From the NCBI GenBank assembly GCA_963513935.1, contig OY740774.1, positions 30,227,673 to 30,291,672 of the forward strand: 64,000 bases of DNA, given 5' to 3'. Of the stretch, positions 36,227 to 48,560 are shown piece after piece. The notes under the pieces were generated by a model. That model was not told the origin of the DNA and did no database searches. It saw nothing but the letters and a program-made list of their open reading frames with translations. The DNA is from Aphrophora alni. Its lineage: Eukaryota; Arthropoda; Insecta; Hemiptera; Aphrophoridae. Every line of letters begins with the position of its first letter. The stretch's first letter is position 1. Both the position numbers and the translations under genes were made by a program.

Positions 36227-36364
36227 GCCACGCTTCGCTTCTCTACGTGAGTGGGTTCGAGTAGGGTTCTTCTTGCCCCACGTTGGGCGCCACTTGCCGC
36301 GCTACGCTTCTCTTCGTGACTGGGTTCGAGTTTGGTTCTTCTTGCCCCACGTTGGAACGCCACT
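36227..36364 (-). repeat. Tandem 69-bp units joining LTR end and primer site
   Basis: Two head-to-tail units (36227-36294, 36295-36364), each running from TGCC(A/G)CGC through TGGGTTCGAG, TTCTTCTTGCCCCACGTTGG to CGCCACT. A third occurrence is at 35353-35421. Each unit therefore equals LTR end plus primer-binding site. Such units arise when the priming region is copied into the LTR during reverse transcription. Confidence 0.8.
36275..36292 (-). other. Perfect 18-nt tRNA-Lys primer-binding sequence
   Basis: Plus strand GCCCCACGTTGGGCGCCA equals the last 15 bases of an insect-type lysine tRNA (CTT anticodon, as I recall it from Drosophila) plus CCA. The minus strand TGGCGCCCAACGTGGGGC is the matching primer-binding site. 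It lies within the LTR end, as one of the tandem copies. Confidence 0.8.
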
Positions 36365-38755
36365 TGCCACGCTACGACTCGCTTTGACTACACGAATTTA
36401 AGATTCTTGTTCCCTTTTTTGGAACACTATTATCACGAACTCTTAAACTCGCTGTACGATCACCACCGACTGGGCGAACCACCTTTCTTTTCAGAGCAAG
36501 CGCGGGCAAGGCCAAGGTGCTCACTTTTACTTTTTTAAATCAAAGATTTTGCAACTCTTGGCTCTAATAAGTATGAGCTTGTCCTCATAAACTTACTAAA
36601 TTTTAATTAACGCAAAATTCCCTGAATTTTATCTCAATGCTCGATTATTTAACTCTTTTAATATTAACTCTCTCTCTCTCCAAGGTCGTGCCTTTTGGGA
36701 GAAATCGGCTCTTAAGTTCTGATGATAACTTTTTAAAATTTTCAAATTATATTACCAGAGCACATATATAAAATTTATGTTAAAACAAGGTTAATAGCAT
36801 ACACAGAATGGATATATATTAAAAACACAACAAAATTTAAAAATGAATTATTTGTATATTATTTTCTCTTTTGCACAGAAAAATTTTATATTCAAGAACT
36901 TTTTTAATCACACAAAACAATTTAATTGAACAATAACACAACTATTTATTTATTTGACAAAATTAATTAATGTAATATTATCTATATATTAAACAAAATA
37001 AAAGCGCTTGACTTTCCAGACAGAACCACAAACAGTTTTTCCTGTACTGAAAAAGTCGTATTTAAATTATTAATAATTTTCAACACCAAAGCAGAGGTTT
37101 AAAATGAATTTAATTTTTAATAATTCCCCTAATGACGTTATAATTGAAAAGAAGTTAATATTTGCGAATTATTCCTTAAGTATAAGATACCTTCACACTT
37201 TAATAGAAGTTCTAGTTGGATTTGGAATTTGTTGTATTATTAGGATGATGGTGATGTGATGTTTTCTATCCAGAGTCTGTAAGCTGCTATGTAGTTGAAT
37301 GCTGGTATCGAATTCTTCTAAGTCGCCTTGAAGATCGATTAAAGTTGAAATTATTCTAAGTCCAATTAGTAGAGTGACAGTTGAATCTTCCTCTCAGCTC
37401 AGAGTCGGTTGCAGAAGAAACGTCCTTTCAGCGTCGATTCCAAATCAAAAGTAACCGTCTTTCGACGGTTAAATCTCGGTCTCCCTGTCAGTGGGAATTA
37501 ATCCACTTTTCTGGAGCCAATTTTCCTCCCTTTTTGGGAAAAAGGTATTTTCCATATATTATGTGTTTTCAGGCCCTTTTGGTCTGAAATAATTACACTA
37601 TATGTTTTATTAGTCCTATTTCTTGACTAATGAATAGTTTTCTTCCTTAATTATTAATTAAAACGCCTTTTAATTAATAATTTATAGTATTTTTTCTTTA
37701 ACGTTATCTTTGATCCAAGTTGGCAGTATGATGTTTCCGACTTTAGACTCAGCTTGAAGATGCGTGCGCAACTGTTCATGTTTTTGCATGAAAATCTCTA
37801 CTTTTGACGTTTTTTCGTTCAACTCGCTATAACTTTCGAACGCTCGAACCGATTTTAAAGTTCCTTTCGGATTCTTCTTCCTTTCCATCTTGTGGGTCTT
37901 GTGGAACTTGATTCATCGCTCTACTACGCTTCGTTCGCGAGTTATCGCCCTTTTCCCGAAACTTGATTTTTCCTCTTTTTAAATTTTGAGATAAGTCCTT
38001 TCTCAAAATTCTTTTGACGAAAACTTGTTCCTCTTCTACTACGACGAAATACTATGTTTTCACTTTTTACATAACTCGTTTGGTTGTCGAGTTATTCGCC
38101 TTTGAAGTCCTTAAGTTTGTGTCGTATGAGTTTATGTTCATAAACCCCCCCCCCATTATGTATTATTACTTCTGCTTTGATGTTTTACAATTTTACAGGC
38201 TAGATACACATAATTATCATGTTACTTTACCCCTTTAACGTTTAATTTACCCGCTTTTGGGCTTTGAAGTTTTACATTTTGTAATTATTATATCTCCCTT
38301 ATTTTATTCTCAAATTTGATTCTAAGTACATATTATTGTGCCCTGTTGTGGTCTCTACAATAGTACTTATTATTATTTTTTAAATGATCCCCCCTTCAAC
38401 TCAAAAATTCCAAAAAACTCCCCAAGAATGACTTTCTAAGTCCATTTTCACTTGTTAATTATTATTAATTCATATTTTTTATTTATGATTATTATTAGTT
38501 CCCCTTTGAGTTATGACTCTACGTTTTTTGAATTTGAGAATTTACGTTTTTTCCAAATTTTAGGTTTTTGAGCCCCTATAAAAACTTGAATAACTTTTTT
38601 GTTTTAATTACTTTTAAATTTATTATTTGATATTCTTAATCGGTTGATTCTACTGTACATTAATTTATATTAATAATTTAATATTTTAATGAAATAAGAA
38701 ACCAGACAGAACGATTGTACACGATTCAACATGCAGTGTTCGACACCTGTTGCCG

Positions 38756-38763
38756 TGACGTCA
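38756..38763. promoter_or_regulatory. TGACGTCA (CRE-type) palindrome in the LTR U3 region
   Basis: A perfect 8-bp cAMP-response-element-type palindrome in a locally GC-rich stretch near the outer end of the LTR, where retroelement enhancers usually lie. Function is inferred from position only. An 8-mer can occur by chance. Confidence 0.35.
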
Positions 38764-38858
38764 TCGCTCCCCCTCGTCCCTCATCCACTAGCTTTATCGC
38801 GGGAATTTAACTTGTTTTAAATGGACTTGAGACGTTTGGCTTTTTCCAAACCGTCGCA

Positions 38859-38862
38859 ATAC
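38859..38862. other. Target-site duplication ATAC (right)
   Basis: Right partner of 35349-35352, directly followed by ATACCGACTCC of the interrupted satellite unit. Confidence 0.9.
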
Positions 38863-40400
38863 ATACCGACTCCATTATATACATACACACACCACTACAT
38901 TCATTATAACATACACAACTACATAGTACCAAACCACTACCTACATTCTCTACACAACTACATACATACCGACTCCATTATATACATACCCACACCAATA
39001 CAACCATTATAACATACACAACTACATAGTAGCTACACCACTACCTACATTCTCTACACAAATACATACATACCGACTCCATTATATACATACACACACA
39101 CCACTACATTCATTATAACATACACAACTACATAGTAGCTACACCACTACCTACATTCTCTACACAACTACATACATACCGACTCCATTATATACATACC
39201 CACACCAATACAACCATTATAACATACACAACTACATAGTAGCTACACCACTACCTACATTCTCTACACAACTACATACATACCGACTCCATTATATACA
39301 TACACACACACCACTACATTCATTTTAACATACACAACTACATAGTACCAAACCACTACCTACATTCTCTACACAACTACATACATACCGACTCCATTAT
39401 ATACATACACACACACCACTACATTCATTATAACATACACAACTACATAGTACCAAACCACTACCAACATTCTCTACACAACTACATACATACCGACTCC
39501 ATTATATACATACCCACACCAATACAACCATTATAACATACACAACTACATAGTACCAAACCACTACCTACATTCTCTACACAACTACATACATACCGAC
39601 TCCATTATATACATACACACACACCACTACATTCATTATAACATACACAACTACATAGTACCAAACCACTACCTACATTCTCTACACAACTACATACATA
39701 CCGACTCCATTATATACATACACACACACCACTACATTCATTATAACATACACAACTACATAGTAGCTACACCACTACCTACATACTCTACACAACTACA
39801 TACATACCGACTCCATTATATACATACCCACACCAATACAACCATTATAACATACACAACTACATAGTACCAAACCACTACCTACATACTCTACACAACT
39901 ACATACATACCGACTCCATTATATACATACACACACACCACTACATTCATTATAACATACACAACTACATAGTACCAAACCACTACCTACATACTCTACA
40001 CAACTACATACATACCGACTCCATTATATACATACACACACACCACTACATCCATTATAACATACACAACTACATAGTACCAAACCACTACCTACATTCT
40101 CTACACAACTACATACATACCGACTCCATTATATACATACACACACACCACTACATCCATTATAACATACACAACTACATAATACCAAACCACTACCTAC
40201 ATTCTCTACACAACTACATACATACCGACTCCATTTATATACAAACCCACACCACTACATCCATCATAACATACACAACTACATAGTACCTACACCACTA
40301 TCTACATACGTACACAAATACTTGCACCATTACGTAAATACGTACAGATCTACATACATACCCACACACTACATATATCACAGCCTACACAACAACATAT
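38859..40400. repeat. 105-bp satellite array, right segment (~14 units)
   Basis: Resumes in the unit that was broken at 35352. Same landmarks as the left segment. Units with CCACACCAATACAACC recur near 38990, 39198, 39507 and 39825, again about two to three units apart. From about 40250 the units decay (TACGTACACAAATAC) and end near 40400, so this is the right edge of the array. Confidence 0.97.
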
Positions 40401-41124
40401 GTGTACGTATATGGTGTATGGTAATTGTTCAAAATAAGGGTCTACAAATTTTGAATAAATGTTAATATTACTGACTCAAATCCATGTGCAAAATTACAAT
40501 TTTTTAAAAATTACATATAAGAAATAATTTTTTAAACAAAACTAATCATTGACAAGCATTAACTAAACCTAAATTCAAGTTATAATACTTCTTCAAAAAC
40601 GATATTATGACGCAAGTAAAGCCTGTTTAGATGTTATTTAAATATTACTTAAAATAAAATACAAAATTTAAAAAGGCATTCGTAGATCAATTTCACTTTT
40701 GGTTGACAACTCCCAAACTGACATTTTTGGCAACGAATAGTTTTTTTTTTTTTAATTTAGTATTTGGATACCGGTAGTGAATATGTATGCGAGAAAGTTA
40801 ATGCAATATTTTTGTATTGTTTAATAACAAACATTTTTTTTTTCTTATGAATGGATAAAACAATAATTATAGATTTTGTATAAGAATTTTGTGTGTAACC
40901 TGTTCACCTGGGTAATGAAAGAAAGTTTTTTTTCACTTCTCGTTTAGGTAATATACAGAGTTTTTGGGTATATATGGACTATAAAATTTGTTATCTTATA
41001 AATGGATATGTTAATGTAATTTTGTTTCCGCTGTTTATTAAAATGAATTTTTAATGTATCTATCAATACAAATATATGAAACAGACTCGCTTTTCAACAT
41101 ATTATTTGCAGTTTTTGCCATCAA
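40401..41124. other. Gene-free AT-rich stretch
   Basis: No feature beyond runs of T near 40741 and 40836. Confidence 0.55.
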
Positions 41125-41305
41125 ATTCTAAGAATAAAATGTTTACTTTACGAAAGCCAAAACACTTTCTTAAATAAGTTTATTCACCATAAATGTCTCC
41201 TGAGTTCTGTTGCCTGACTGAAATCTTTTCGCTTTCACAAAGTTATGCAAACACGTATCTTGCAGTCCTCCTACTTCTCCATGTCAAGTTAAATCTTTCA
41301 CCATT
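41125..41305 (+). repeat. Dispersed repeat family F copy
   Basis: AAGTTTATTCACCATAAATG, CTTTTCGCTTTCAC, AGTTATGCAAACACGTATC and TTGCAGTCCTCCTACTTC align with 14985-15165 and 3000-3150. Confidence 0.5.
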
Positions 41306-42599
41306 GCAAAACGTTGGATGAAATTCTAGATTAAACATATTTTGTCCAGCTAATAATTATACAAGGTTATTTAAGAAAACCTGTATTATTTTATTAGTAA
41401 AAATCCAAATTTGATCAAATCCGTTAGGGCTGTTTTAGTACACTTTCGGTCCAAAAATTATAATTCGTTAAATAATAATTCGAGGGAGCATCGTTCTGCT
41501 GGAAATTAATATTGTGTTAAAAAAAAATTGTACGAGAATAGTAGAATAATGTCATAAAATAAATCCGTTTCAATATGGATGCCAAACATTTTATCGCATC
41601 AGAAACTTAAACAAAAATTTCATTTAGTCCAAAATTGTTATGACGTCAACTGTGGAAAAGAGTAGGGGGGAGGTGATATATTGTCCATTCTACACAACAT
41701 TCTTAAAACGACTTGATTTGTCTCGAGAGATTTCAAAATGGATTTTTCGGGAGGAAATCAAGACTAATTTTTGGTCATATATATTTCTTTTATAAGTTAT
41801 GGAAAAGTAAAATCCTGGCAATAAATTTGTCTTTTTATCCTGAATGTTTTTCTTTCATCACTCCAGTTTTAATCCATGAATTCCTTAAGGACGATGTTAA
41901 GGACTAACTTAATTAGTAAACCTATTCTGAGGTGACATGGTTGGATACATGTTTCAAAGAAACCGCAAGTTGTGACCTGCGCAATATACGTTCTACGTAA
42001 TCAACTAACATCTTACGTCACCTAAGAGGTAACATAATAATCTGTTATAACGATGAAATTTTTTTTTTTCAAATAACATGATTAGAAATAACCCCCTAAA
42101 AAAGCGACAATTGTAATAATTGGGAACTCCACAAAATTGTTATTTACTCCAACTAATCAAGAAAATAACCAATTATTATTATTTTTTTAATGATTACATT
42201 TTATAGATGTAATAAGATTAATCGAAATCGAAATTTCTAAAATTGTTTAATGGTCATAAAATTTACAAATATGAATCTGTATATCTTACGTTAGTTCCAT
42301 CAACGGCTTCAAAAATATATTCCCATAACACATTTTGTCAGATTTTTTGTCTGTTTATTATTAATTTCTAGATCAACAACAAAGTGGATAAACACAAATA
42401 AAATATGTACGTCAAATAATATTACAGAGAGAAAATCAGGTTAGCCGACTATTTGTTATATTACGGTAAAGATTATTTTTTTTATAAAGAAATTAATAAA
42501 AATTTAAAATCAATAATTAATAACACTTATTCAAAAGGATGGGTGGAGAGATATGCTAAGCGTCTAAAATAATGTTCATAGGTGAAACATATAAAATAT
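41306..42599. other. Gene-free AT-rich stretch
   Basis: No supported feature. The 64-codon open run at 41713 has no motif. Confidence 0.55.
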
Positions 42600-43500
42600 A
42601 ATAATTCTTTAATATCACATAAAGTATCGTGTAGTTAAACATGTGGTTTTTTACATATCAATAACCACTAAGTTAATGAAACATTCCCTCTTATATATAT
42701 ATCACCCAGTATTATTTGTTAGAGTTACGAATGTGATTAAATCATTGCATGAAAAGTAGAATTATTGTGTAGAATTGTTATCCATATTTTTATCTCTGTT
42801 AACATAACGTGCCTATTAACATGTGTATAATTTAAATATTAATATACACGACTTAATTAAGCTATATCCTAGCCATATCTTAGATTTGTTGTAATCTGTT
42901 ATAGTTATAAATCTGCTTAACCCATTGTATAATGATGAATAATTTTTATCCATGTTTTTAGCTTCTATTAACATAAAGTACAGTTAAAAATTGTTTGCTC
43001 AACCACAACCTTATTGCACTATTGCAAACCCTTATCGCTTATCTAGGGTTATTTGTTAGAGTTACAAATGTGCTATTTGCGTGAAGTGGAAAATAAAACC
43101 GATAAAAAAGTGTTTGACTCTATTAACACAAAGCGCATGTAAACGTGTAATTTTTAACACAACAACAGTTTCTATATTATTGAACTATTATCATTTGCTC
43201 ATTTCATAGCTAGTGTCATTTTTTATAGTTACAAAAGTGACTAACATGTTGCATAAAAGTAACAAATTAGTATGAATGTATCAATGTAACAACCGTGCAG
43301 TAAAACGTGTGATTAACACAACAATAAGCACGACAATTACAAAAAATTCATTATATCTAGTGTTATCTAAACCTAACCTAACCTAACCTAACTTAACCTT
43401 AACTCTTTGTTTGGGGTCTAAAATTATTAAATTAAATTGTTTTCAATACATTCGTCTCCGTTAAAAAACCGTGCAGTTAATCATTTTTAGTTTTTATTCG
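42600..43500. repeat. Diverged ~167-bp tandem array, about five copies
   Basis: The landmark (C/T)TCTATTAACATAAAGTGCAG, followed by TTAA(A)CATGTGTAATTTTTAACA-like sequence, recurs at about 42790, 42958, 43115, 43282 and 43451, spacing 162-172 bp. A second landmark, TTATTTGTTAGAGTTACAAATGTG, recurs at about 42713, 42893, 43050 and 43220. Copies are old and diverged. A telomere-like (CCTAA)4 run sits inside the array near its right end. Unit size is in the usual range of insect satellites. Confidence 0.7.
43376..43398 (-). repeat. Interstitial telomere-like (CCTAA)4
   Basis: AACCTAACCTAACCTAACCTAA-type run followed by a decayed CTTAACCTTAA. The longest of five CCTAA/TTAGG runs in the window, lying within the ~167-bp array. 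Confidence 0.75.
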
Positions 43501-43689
43501 TTATGATCATCAAACCGACTTGTTAAGCTACTTAAATATCGTTGCAAAAAGGCCAAATATTAAGCTACCATTTTACGTGTTAAATATTCAACACGAATAT
43601 ACAATTCTTTTCTTACCCTTACTGTCAAAGAAACAGAAAAGTTCCAATTTTTGTAGTTTCACTTAGTTCCCTTCCTATAAGTACAGCTG

Positions 43690-43822
43690 GCCCTCCTGCT
43701 GATTGCCGTATAGAGCCTCAAGGTACCCTGCCGGTCTCTTTAATTACGAATGGCTTCCAGCTAGTCCCCGAATAGAGCCTCCAGCTACCCTTGCGTTCTC
43801 TTCAATTAAATATATCCTCGCT
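43690..43822. repeat. Two ~59-bp tandem units, less AT-rich
   Basis: GCCGTATAGAGCCTCAAGG...CTTCCAGCTA is followed directly by CCCCGAATAGAGCCTCCAGC...TCCTCGCTA. On the minus strand both units read around a common GSIR core (GGSIRGLAG in one, GSIRQSAGG in the other), but in broken frames. Possibly a relic of a repetitive coding segment. No identity is proposed. Confidence 0.55.
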
Positions 43823-46800
43823 AGTAGGTCATCATCGTCATTAATAGTTATGACGATTGACATGGTCATTGACTTGCCAATATTCTCTGCCAATCAGCTA
43901 TTGCAACACTTTTTGAATTCATTTGTAAAATAATCTACTCTCTGTAAACTGCTTTGCTACTTAGAATGAATTTATAATTTACAACAATGATTATTCCTAA
44001 CAACTACCTATACCGTATAACTAATAATAATTTTATTTTAAATAAATAGTAGTGAATTCCATCGTACCTAGGTATCCTATATACTAAATAAAACTCATAA
44101 TCACTACAAAATTTATTCGAAATCATAAAATTATTCGATTAACAACATATCAAACGTAAACATTAAGCACACAACTTTAAATTTACAGATTCTGATAAAG
44201 AGAAGAATATTAAAACTTTCAGGAAATTTTAATGGTTTGCTTTAAAGCGGTATGGATTTTACCTTTCATTTAACGTGTGAAATAATTTTCCTTCTCGATT
44301 TCTTCTGATAGTTTTAAAGTAATCATGTAATAGTATTATTTAATTTAAAATATTAGTTAATGAAAAACAATCCAACTAGCTTATGATTTCCACCTCTAAT
44401 ATAGTATTGCAAGTACACTCGACTGAACAGTAGAAATTAACAATTGATCACTTCCGAAGGGTTTATTGTGATGAAACACATTACCTAATCAACAGATTGC
44501 TACTAAATGTGTGGGAATAGAACACGTGTATAACAATGAAGGTTAGATTTTGGTTTTACAAACATTACGTTTTAATGAGATAGCATTATGCCGATGAAAT
44601 GTTAGTTTTTAACATTTAATATATGTTAACGTCACGTTAAATAACACTGTTTTCGTGATATAATACTAATTTATTTTGTTAATGTTTGTTACTCATATTA
44701 TTTATTTTTAGGCAGATGAAACCGAGTAGGTACACCAACATGGATCCTTTATGCTTTCGTACTAAAGACCTACTAAAGGGGAACTAGAAGGTTAACCACT
44801 GACAAACAGAAAGAGTCAAAGTTTGTTTGTGTAATAAGAAAAACTGTAACAAGAACTGTCTTAATTAGACGTGTTAAATTGGAGACTCTTATCCTTTGGA
44901 AGGAAAAGTGTCACTGACTGAAACGTTGAGCCTCGTATTTGGAGTTACTGCCATGAGATCAAAACTTAAAATTCAAAATGTATTAAAATTAGCTTCATCG
45001 ATGTTGATTAAGTTTTAATTATTTGTAGACTCTAAAGATCTAAACTACACTTAACATTTCCTTCAAAATTCTGTAAGGAAAGTTTTTTTTTTTAACTTCA
45101 AAGAAGTTTTTATAAAAACATAATTACCAAAATAACTCCTTTTAAATTTGTTCATTTTAGAGGTGAAATATCGAAGATAATGACAAACAAAAGTGTCAAA
45201 TCATAAGTAAAAAAAATTAAAATATGGTTCAAAAATATTGTAATAAGCCTTATTCACCATCATTTAAAACTTAATTGGAACGAAATTTACTTTATGCTAA
45301 GGAGAGGTTTTTCCGGCGTATGTAAAGAAACAAAACTTTACGTTTTATGTAAATATTTTCCAATTTTTTTTTAAATGTTACAAGACTTTCATAGTGGGAA
45401 AACATTAGGAATAATGAATATTATATTTTTGTATTTAAAATATAAAACATGTATAAGAAAATTTCTGAGAAAATGGGGTCATACATTATTTTTTGTTAGA
45501 ATTTTATTTTAAGAATACTGCCAGAAGATTTGTGCAATATTCTTGCGCTATTTATTTAGGTTTTTATATGATCGATTTTCATTTAGTTCAACAAATTTAA
45601 AACCATTACAAATATTCCAAATAATAACATAAATTAAACACGTCGAGACACCTACTAGTATAAAACGTTTTGTGGATATCTCTTGACACATATATGACAC
45701 GAAATCCACATGGTATAAACATATAACACAAGTAATATTAATAAAGTTGTATCTCGTACTTTCTACCTGTCATTGAAACTATTAATAATCGTCACAAGTA
45801 CAGGCTTGACACGAAACCAAGATATAAAACTGACATTAAAGAAATTATGTTTTAAAATTATTGGAATAGGTTTATCCTTTACCATTTGTTTCCTTCCGAA
45901 GACAAGGCATATCGTATAAAGATTACGGGGGTTAGGGGAGAGTATTGGAAAATATGTCGTCTATCTTAGCTCGCGAAGAATTTATGATAATTCCAACGTC
46001 ATAGAGTCGATTTATTTGTGTCTGAATGATTAATGTAATTGTGAGAGGATTGGTGTGGTGATACGCTGTTGAACAGACGCTCGTATTTTATCCAAAAGGA
46101 TCCGTAATTACCCTCGACGTGAAAATTAGAAAGAAAAGATAAATCTTAGGATGAGTGTTTTTTTTATGAAACTAGTCCAATTTGTACTGGCTTTGTTGCC
46201 TATAGGGTATGTTAATAACAAGGTGTTTACCGTTTTAGGGTCAGATGGGTTGCGCGCCCTGAGGAATTTCCATAACCAGGTGTAGAGCGTGGGTCTAAAA
46301 CGTATTAGTTAGGGCGGGTGTTGTACTGGTATCTGATAAACTAGTTTAGAAATTTGTATTGTTGAAGAATTCGTTTTGAAGTAGATGTAATGGGCGTTCT
46401 GTCTTTCACTTTCATTAAATGAATGGAAATAATTGTGATTATACGCTGCTAATAAATAACGAAAACTTCGTCATGTATACATCTACAACTTTTAATACAT
46501 TTAAATATAGCCTAAACCTAATTTACTGTACTTATAAGTTACCTAATGCATTTGATCGAAATTTAGTTTATAATGAATCAAGGTTAGTTTTTGTTCACGA
46601 TTTTCAAATTTCACCCGATAATAACATCACATAGAATTTTTTGTTTTAAACAATTCTGCTAAAACAGATCTAATAACAATAACTATAGATAAATGTCAAT
46701 CAAACTTAACGAGTATGTTTGTGTTATACAATTCCAAATATTATTCGTAATAAACTTGAAAATATATTGGACAATTTTTCTCTTATACCTATTTACAATA

Positions 46801-48384
46801 ATAAATAAAAACTCAATAAAAACTATTCGTACCCAATATTATGAGTTTAAATTTAACTATCGGTAGTTGTCAGGCAAATAAGTGAAAATAAATCATATTT
46901 AAGAAACTAAAGATTTACTAGTACAATTTAACATTTCCAACAAGGCCCAAAAAAAAACAATTTTTGAACATTAATTTAAGGGATCTGTTTGTATAACATT
47001 ATGTGATGGGTTTGAGTAAGAACTATGATGTTTCCCGTGAACTTGTTTTAGCTACTAAAATATGAAATCATTTTCTCTCCTATCCTTTCATACATATCAC
47101 TGAGTAATATACCAAATATTCATATTTAAAAATATCTATTGATAAATGATTGTAAAAAAATTTCCGGCTATTTGTCTTTACATTTCTATCAGAAAGTGGT
47201 AAGGTTACAGATGACAGCATGTATCATTTTCATCCTGTTTATGTGATTTGGTGGACATTTGCAAGATCTGGATTTTTTGAAGAAATTTTGGTGACTATTT
47301 TTGTTGATTTATTATTTAGGTGTATCTATAAATGAGGAATATTTTTCAAAGCTTTTTCGCCTGCATAACCATACTTCTATATATTTCAAGAATTTTACAA
47401 AAGCTTAAATGCTTTCAAGTGGTCTTCCAATCAACAAGCTTGTTTAATGCTTTGTCTAGAAACAATACACAAAAAGAGCAACAGAGACGATATCTAACGG
47501 GTAGATCAGACAAGATGAAGTCACTGGTGTTGAATACTGATGTGTTGAATTATGTGACGGCAGTTGTGTAGAATAGTTCACTACCACATCCAACACATTA
47601 TTCAACGTCCCATTGTCCGGTTTTGACTTGTGAACGATTTAATTCCTTGCGTATATCAAAATGTTTTACGAATAAAAGCCTAACATTTTGTCAATTTGTT
47701 TTGTGGTTTGTGAATTACAATTATTAACAGAATTTACACATCTTCATTGTGTCCGCTTTTTCATATTCTAACATCATAATTCTTTATTGTAAATGAAATT
47801 GTGTTATTATAAAGTAACTATTGTTTGTTTATAAATAGTAACTATCTGGTACAAGTAGAATTAGTTTTAAAGACGACAAACCATCGTGGTTTTCTGTGCC
47901 TTCACAAAAAGGATATAAAAATATTTTTGTCATAAAACTAACATTAAAAACTCAGAATATAACATAAAACATATATTAAAACTTAACAACTCAAAAATTA
48001 ATTTAACAAACATATACGTTGATAAAATTCTATATATAGCATGTTGAAAGTTGTAAAGGGGATTTGCAAAAAATATACAGAACTATTAGAAAATTCAATC
48101 AAGAACAATACAGAATATACAAGGCTCTAAAATAATTAACGATGATAAAACTCAATAGATATCAAAATTGAATATCACAGGGCGATAAAGAGCTAATTAT
48201 AACCAAAACTATTCCGTCTACGGAAAAGGATAATATCAGATATATAATCTCATTATTGTCCCTCAACGTCCCCTGAATCAAATTAAATAAAACAAATAAA
48301 TAAATGTCCTACGCACCTCTCGTCACAACAAAATCTATCAAGATGTGGTGTGTATTCGCATGGCGATACCAAGGTTCAATAGCT
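43823..48384. other. Long gene-free AT-rich stretch
   Basis: 4.5 kb without a gene I can support. A TTTATTTTTAG|GCAGATG acceptor-like site at about 44711 is followed by a stop within five codons in its frame. A somewhat less AT-rich patch lies at 45880-46330 (GGGGGTTAGGGGAGAG, GGGTTGCGCGCCCTGAGG) with no readable frame. Open runs at 46419 and 47332 lack motifs. Confidence 0.5.
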
Positions 48385-48560
48385 GGATCTCACCTTTTTG
48401 TGTAGTCATCGATTACACGCCTTTCTTTTATTTCTCCCATCAGGTCTTTCATGACCAACTCTTGTTAACCTACGTACCTGACATTATTAGAAGTCTTTAT
48501 TATATATTTTTCCTTGCTTTTATAGGACGATGATAACCGAGAGGTTTTCGCCTTTAAACT
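48385..48560 (-). repeat. Dispersed repeat family B copy
   Basis: On the minus strand: AAAGGCGAAAACCTCTCGG, TTATCATCGTCCTATAAAAG, ACAAGAGTTGGTCATGAAAG, ACCTGATGGGAGAAATAAAAG, GATGACTACACAAAAAGGTG. Covers both the upstream and downstream parts of the family, like 29205-29425. Confidence 0.6.

Larger units (their letters stand above)
35353..38858 (-). mobile_element. LTR retrotransposon insertion, internally deleted (3,506 bp)
   Basis: Begins TG and ends CA, is bounded by a 4-bp target-site duplication, and interrupts the 105-bp satellite within one unit. On the minus strand the order is: long terminal repeat (38858 to 36227), primer-binding site for tRNA-Lys (around 36224-36203, with further copies inside the LTR end), ~270-bp leader, gag-like reading frame (35959-35456), then the last ~128 bp of a second LTR (35480-35353). 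No protease, reverse transcriptase, RNase H or integrase is present. Structure and 4-bp duplication fit the Ty3/gypsy group, though without pol this is inference. It needs enzymes from another element, or is dead. Confidence 0.85.
36227..38858 (-). repeat. Long terminal repeat (5' LTR), 2.6 kb
   Basis: On the minus strand it starts TGCGACGGTTTGG at 38858 and ends GCGTGGCA at 36227, next to the primer-binding site. Its inner end is repeated at the left edge of the insertion. 2.6 kb is long for an LTR, so part of it may be captured or rearranged sequence. Only short open frames are inside. The longest plausible one is 68 codons at 37888-37682 (minus), with no known motif. A TGACGTCA palindrome lies about 100 bp from its outer end, in the U3 region. 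Confidence 0.65.

Noticed and set aside
36275..36292. Possible tRNA-Lys gene in the 36.2-kb region
   Set aside because: Only the tRNA 3' end with CCA is present; no acceptor 5' strand, D-arm or anticodon arm. CCA in DNA and the LTR context mark a primer-binding site.
37682..37888. 68-codon minus-strand frame inside the LTR
   Set aside because: Hydrophilic and not obviously random, but no motif, no homologue recalled, and located in the LTR; left as a note only.
30063..40400. CRISPR-like alternation of constant and variable parts in the satellite
   Set aside because: Eukaryotic 105-bp satellite; the variable parts are a few recurring variants, not unique spacers.
44705..44960. Splice-acceptor-like TTTATTTTTAG followed by moderately complex sequence
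   Set aside because: Stop within five codons in one frame, no donor and no recognisable protein in the others; AT-rich DNA yields such sites by chance.
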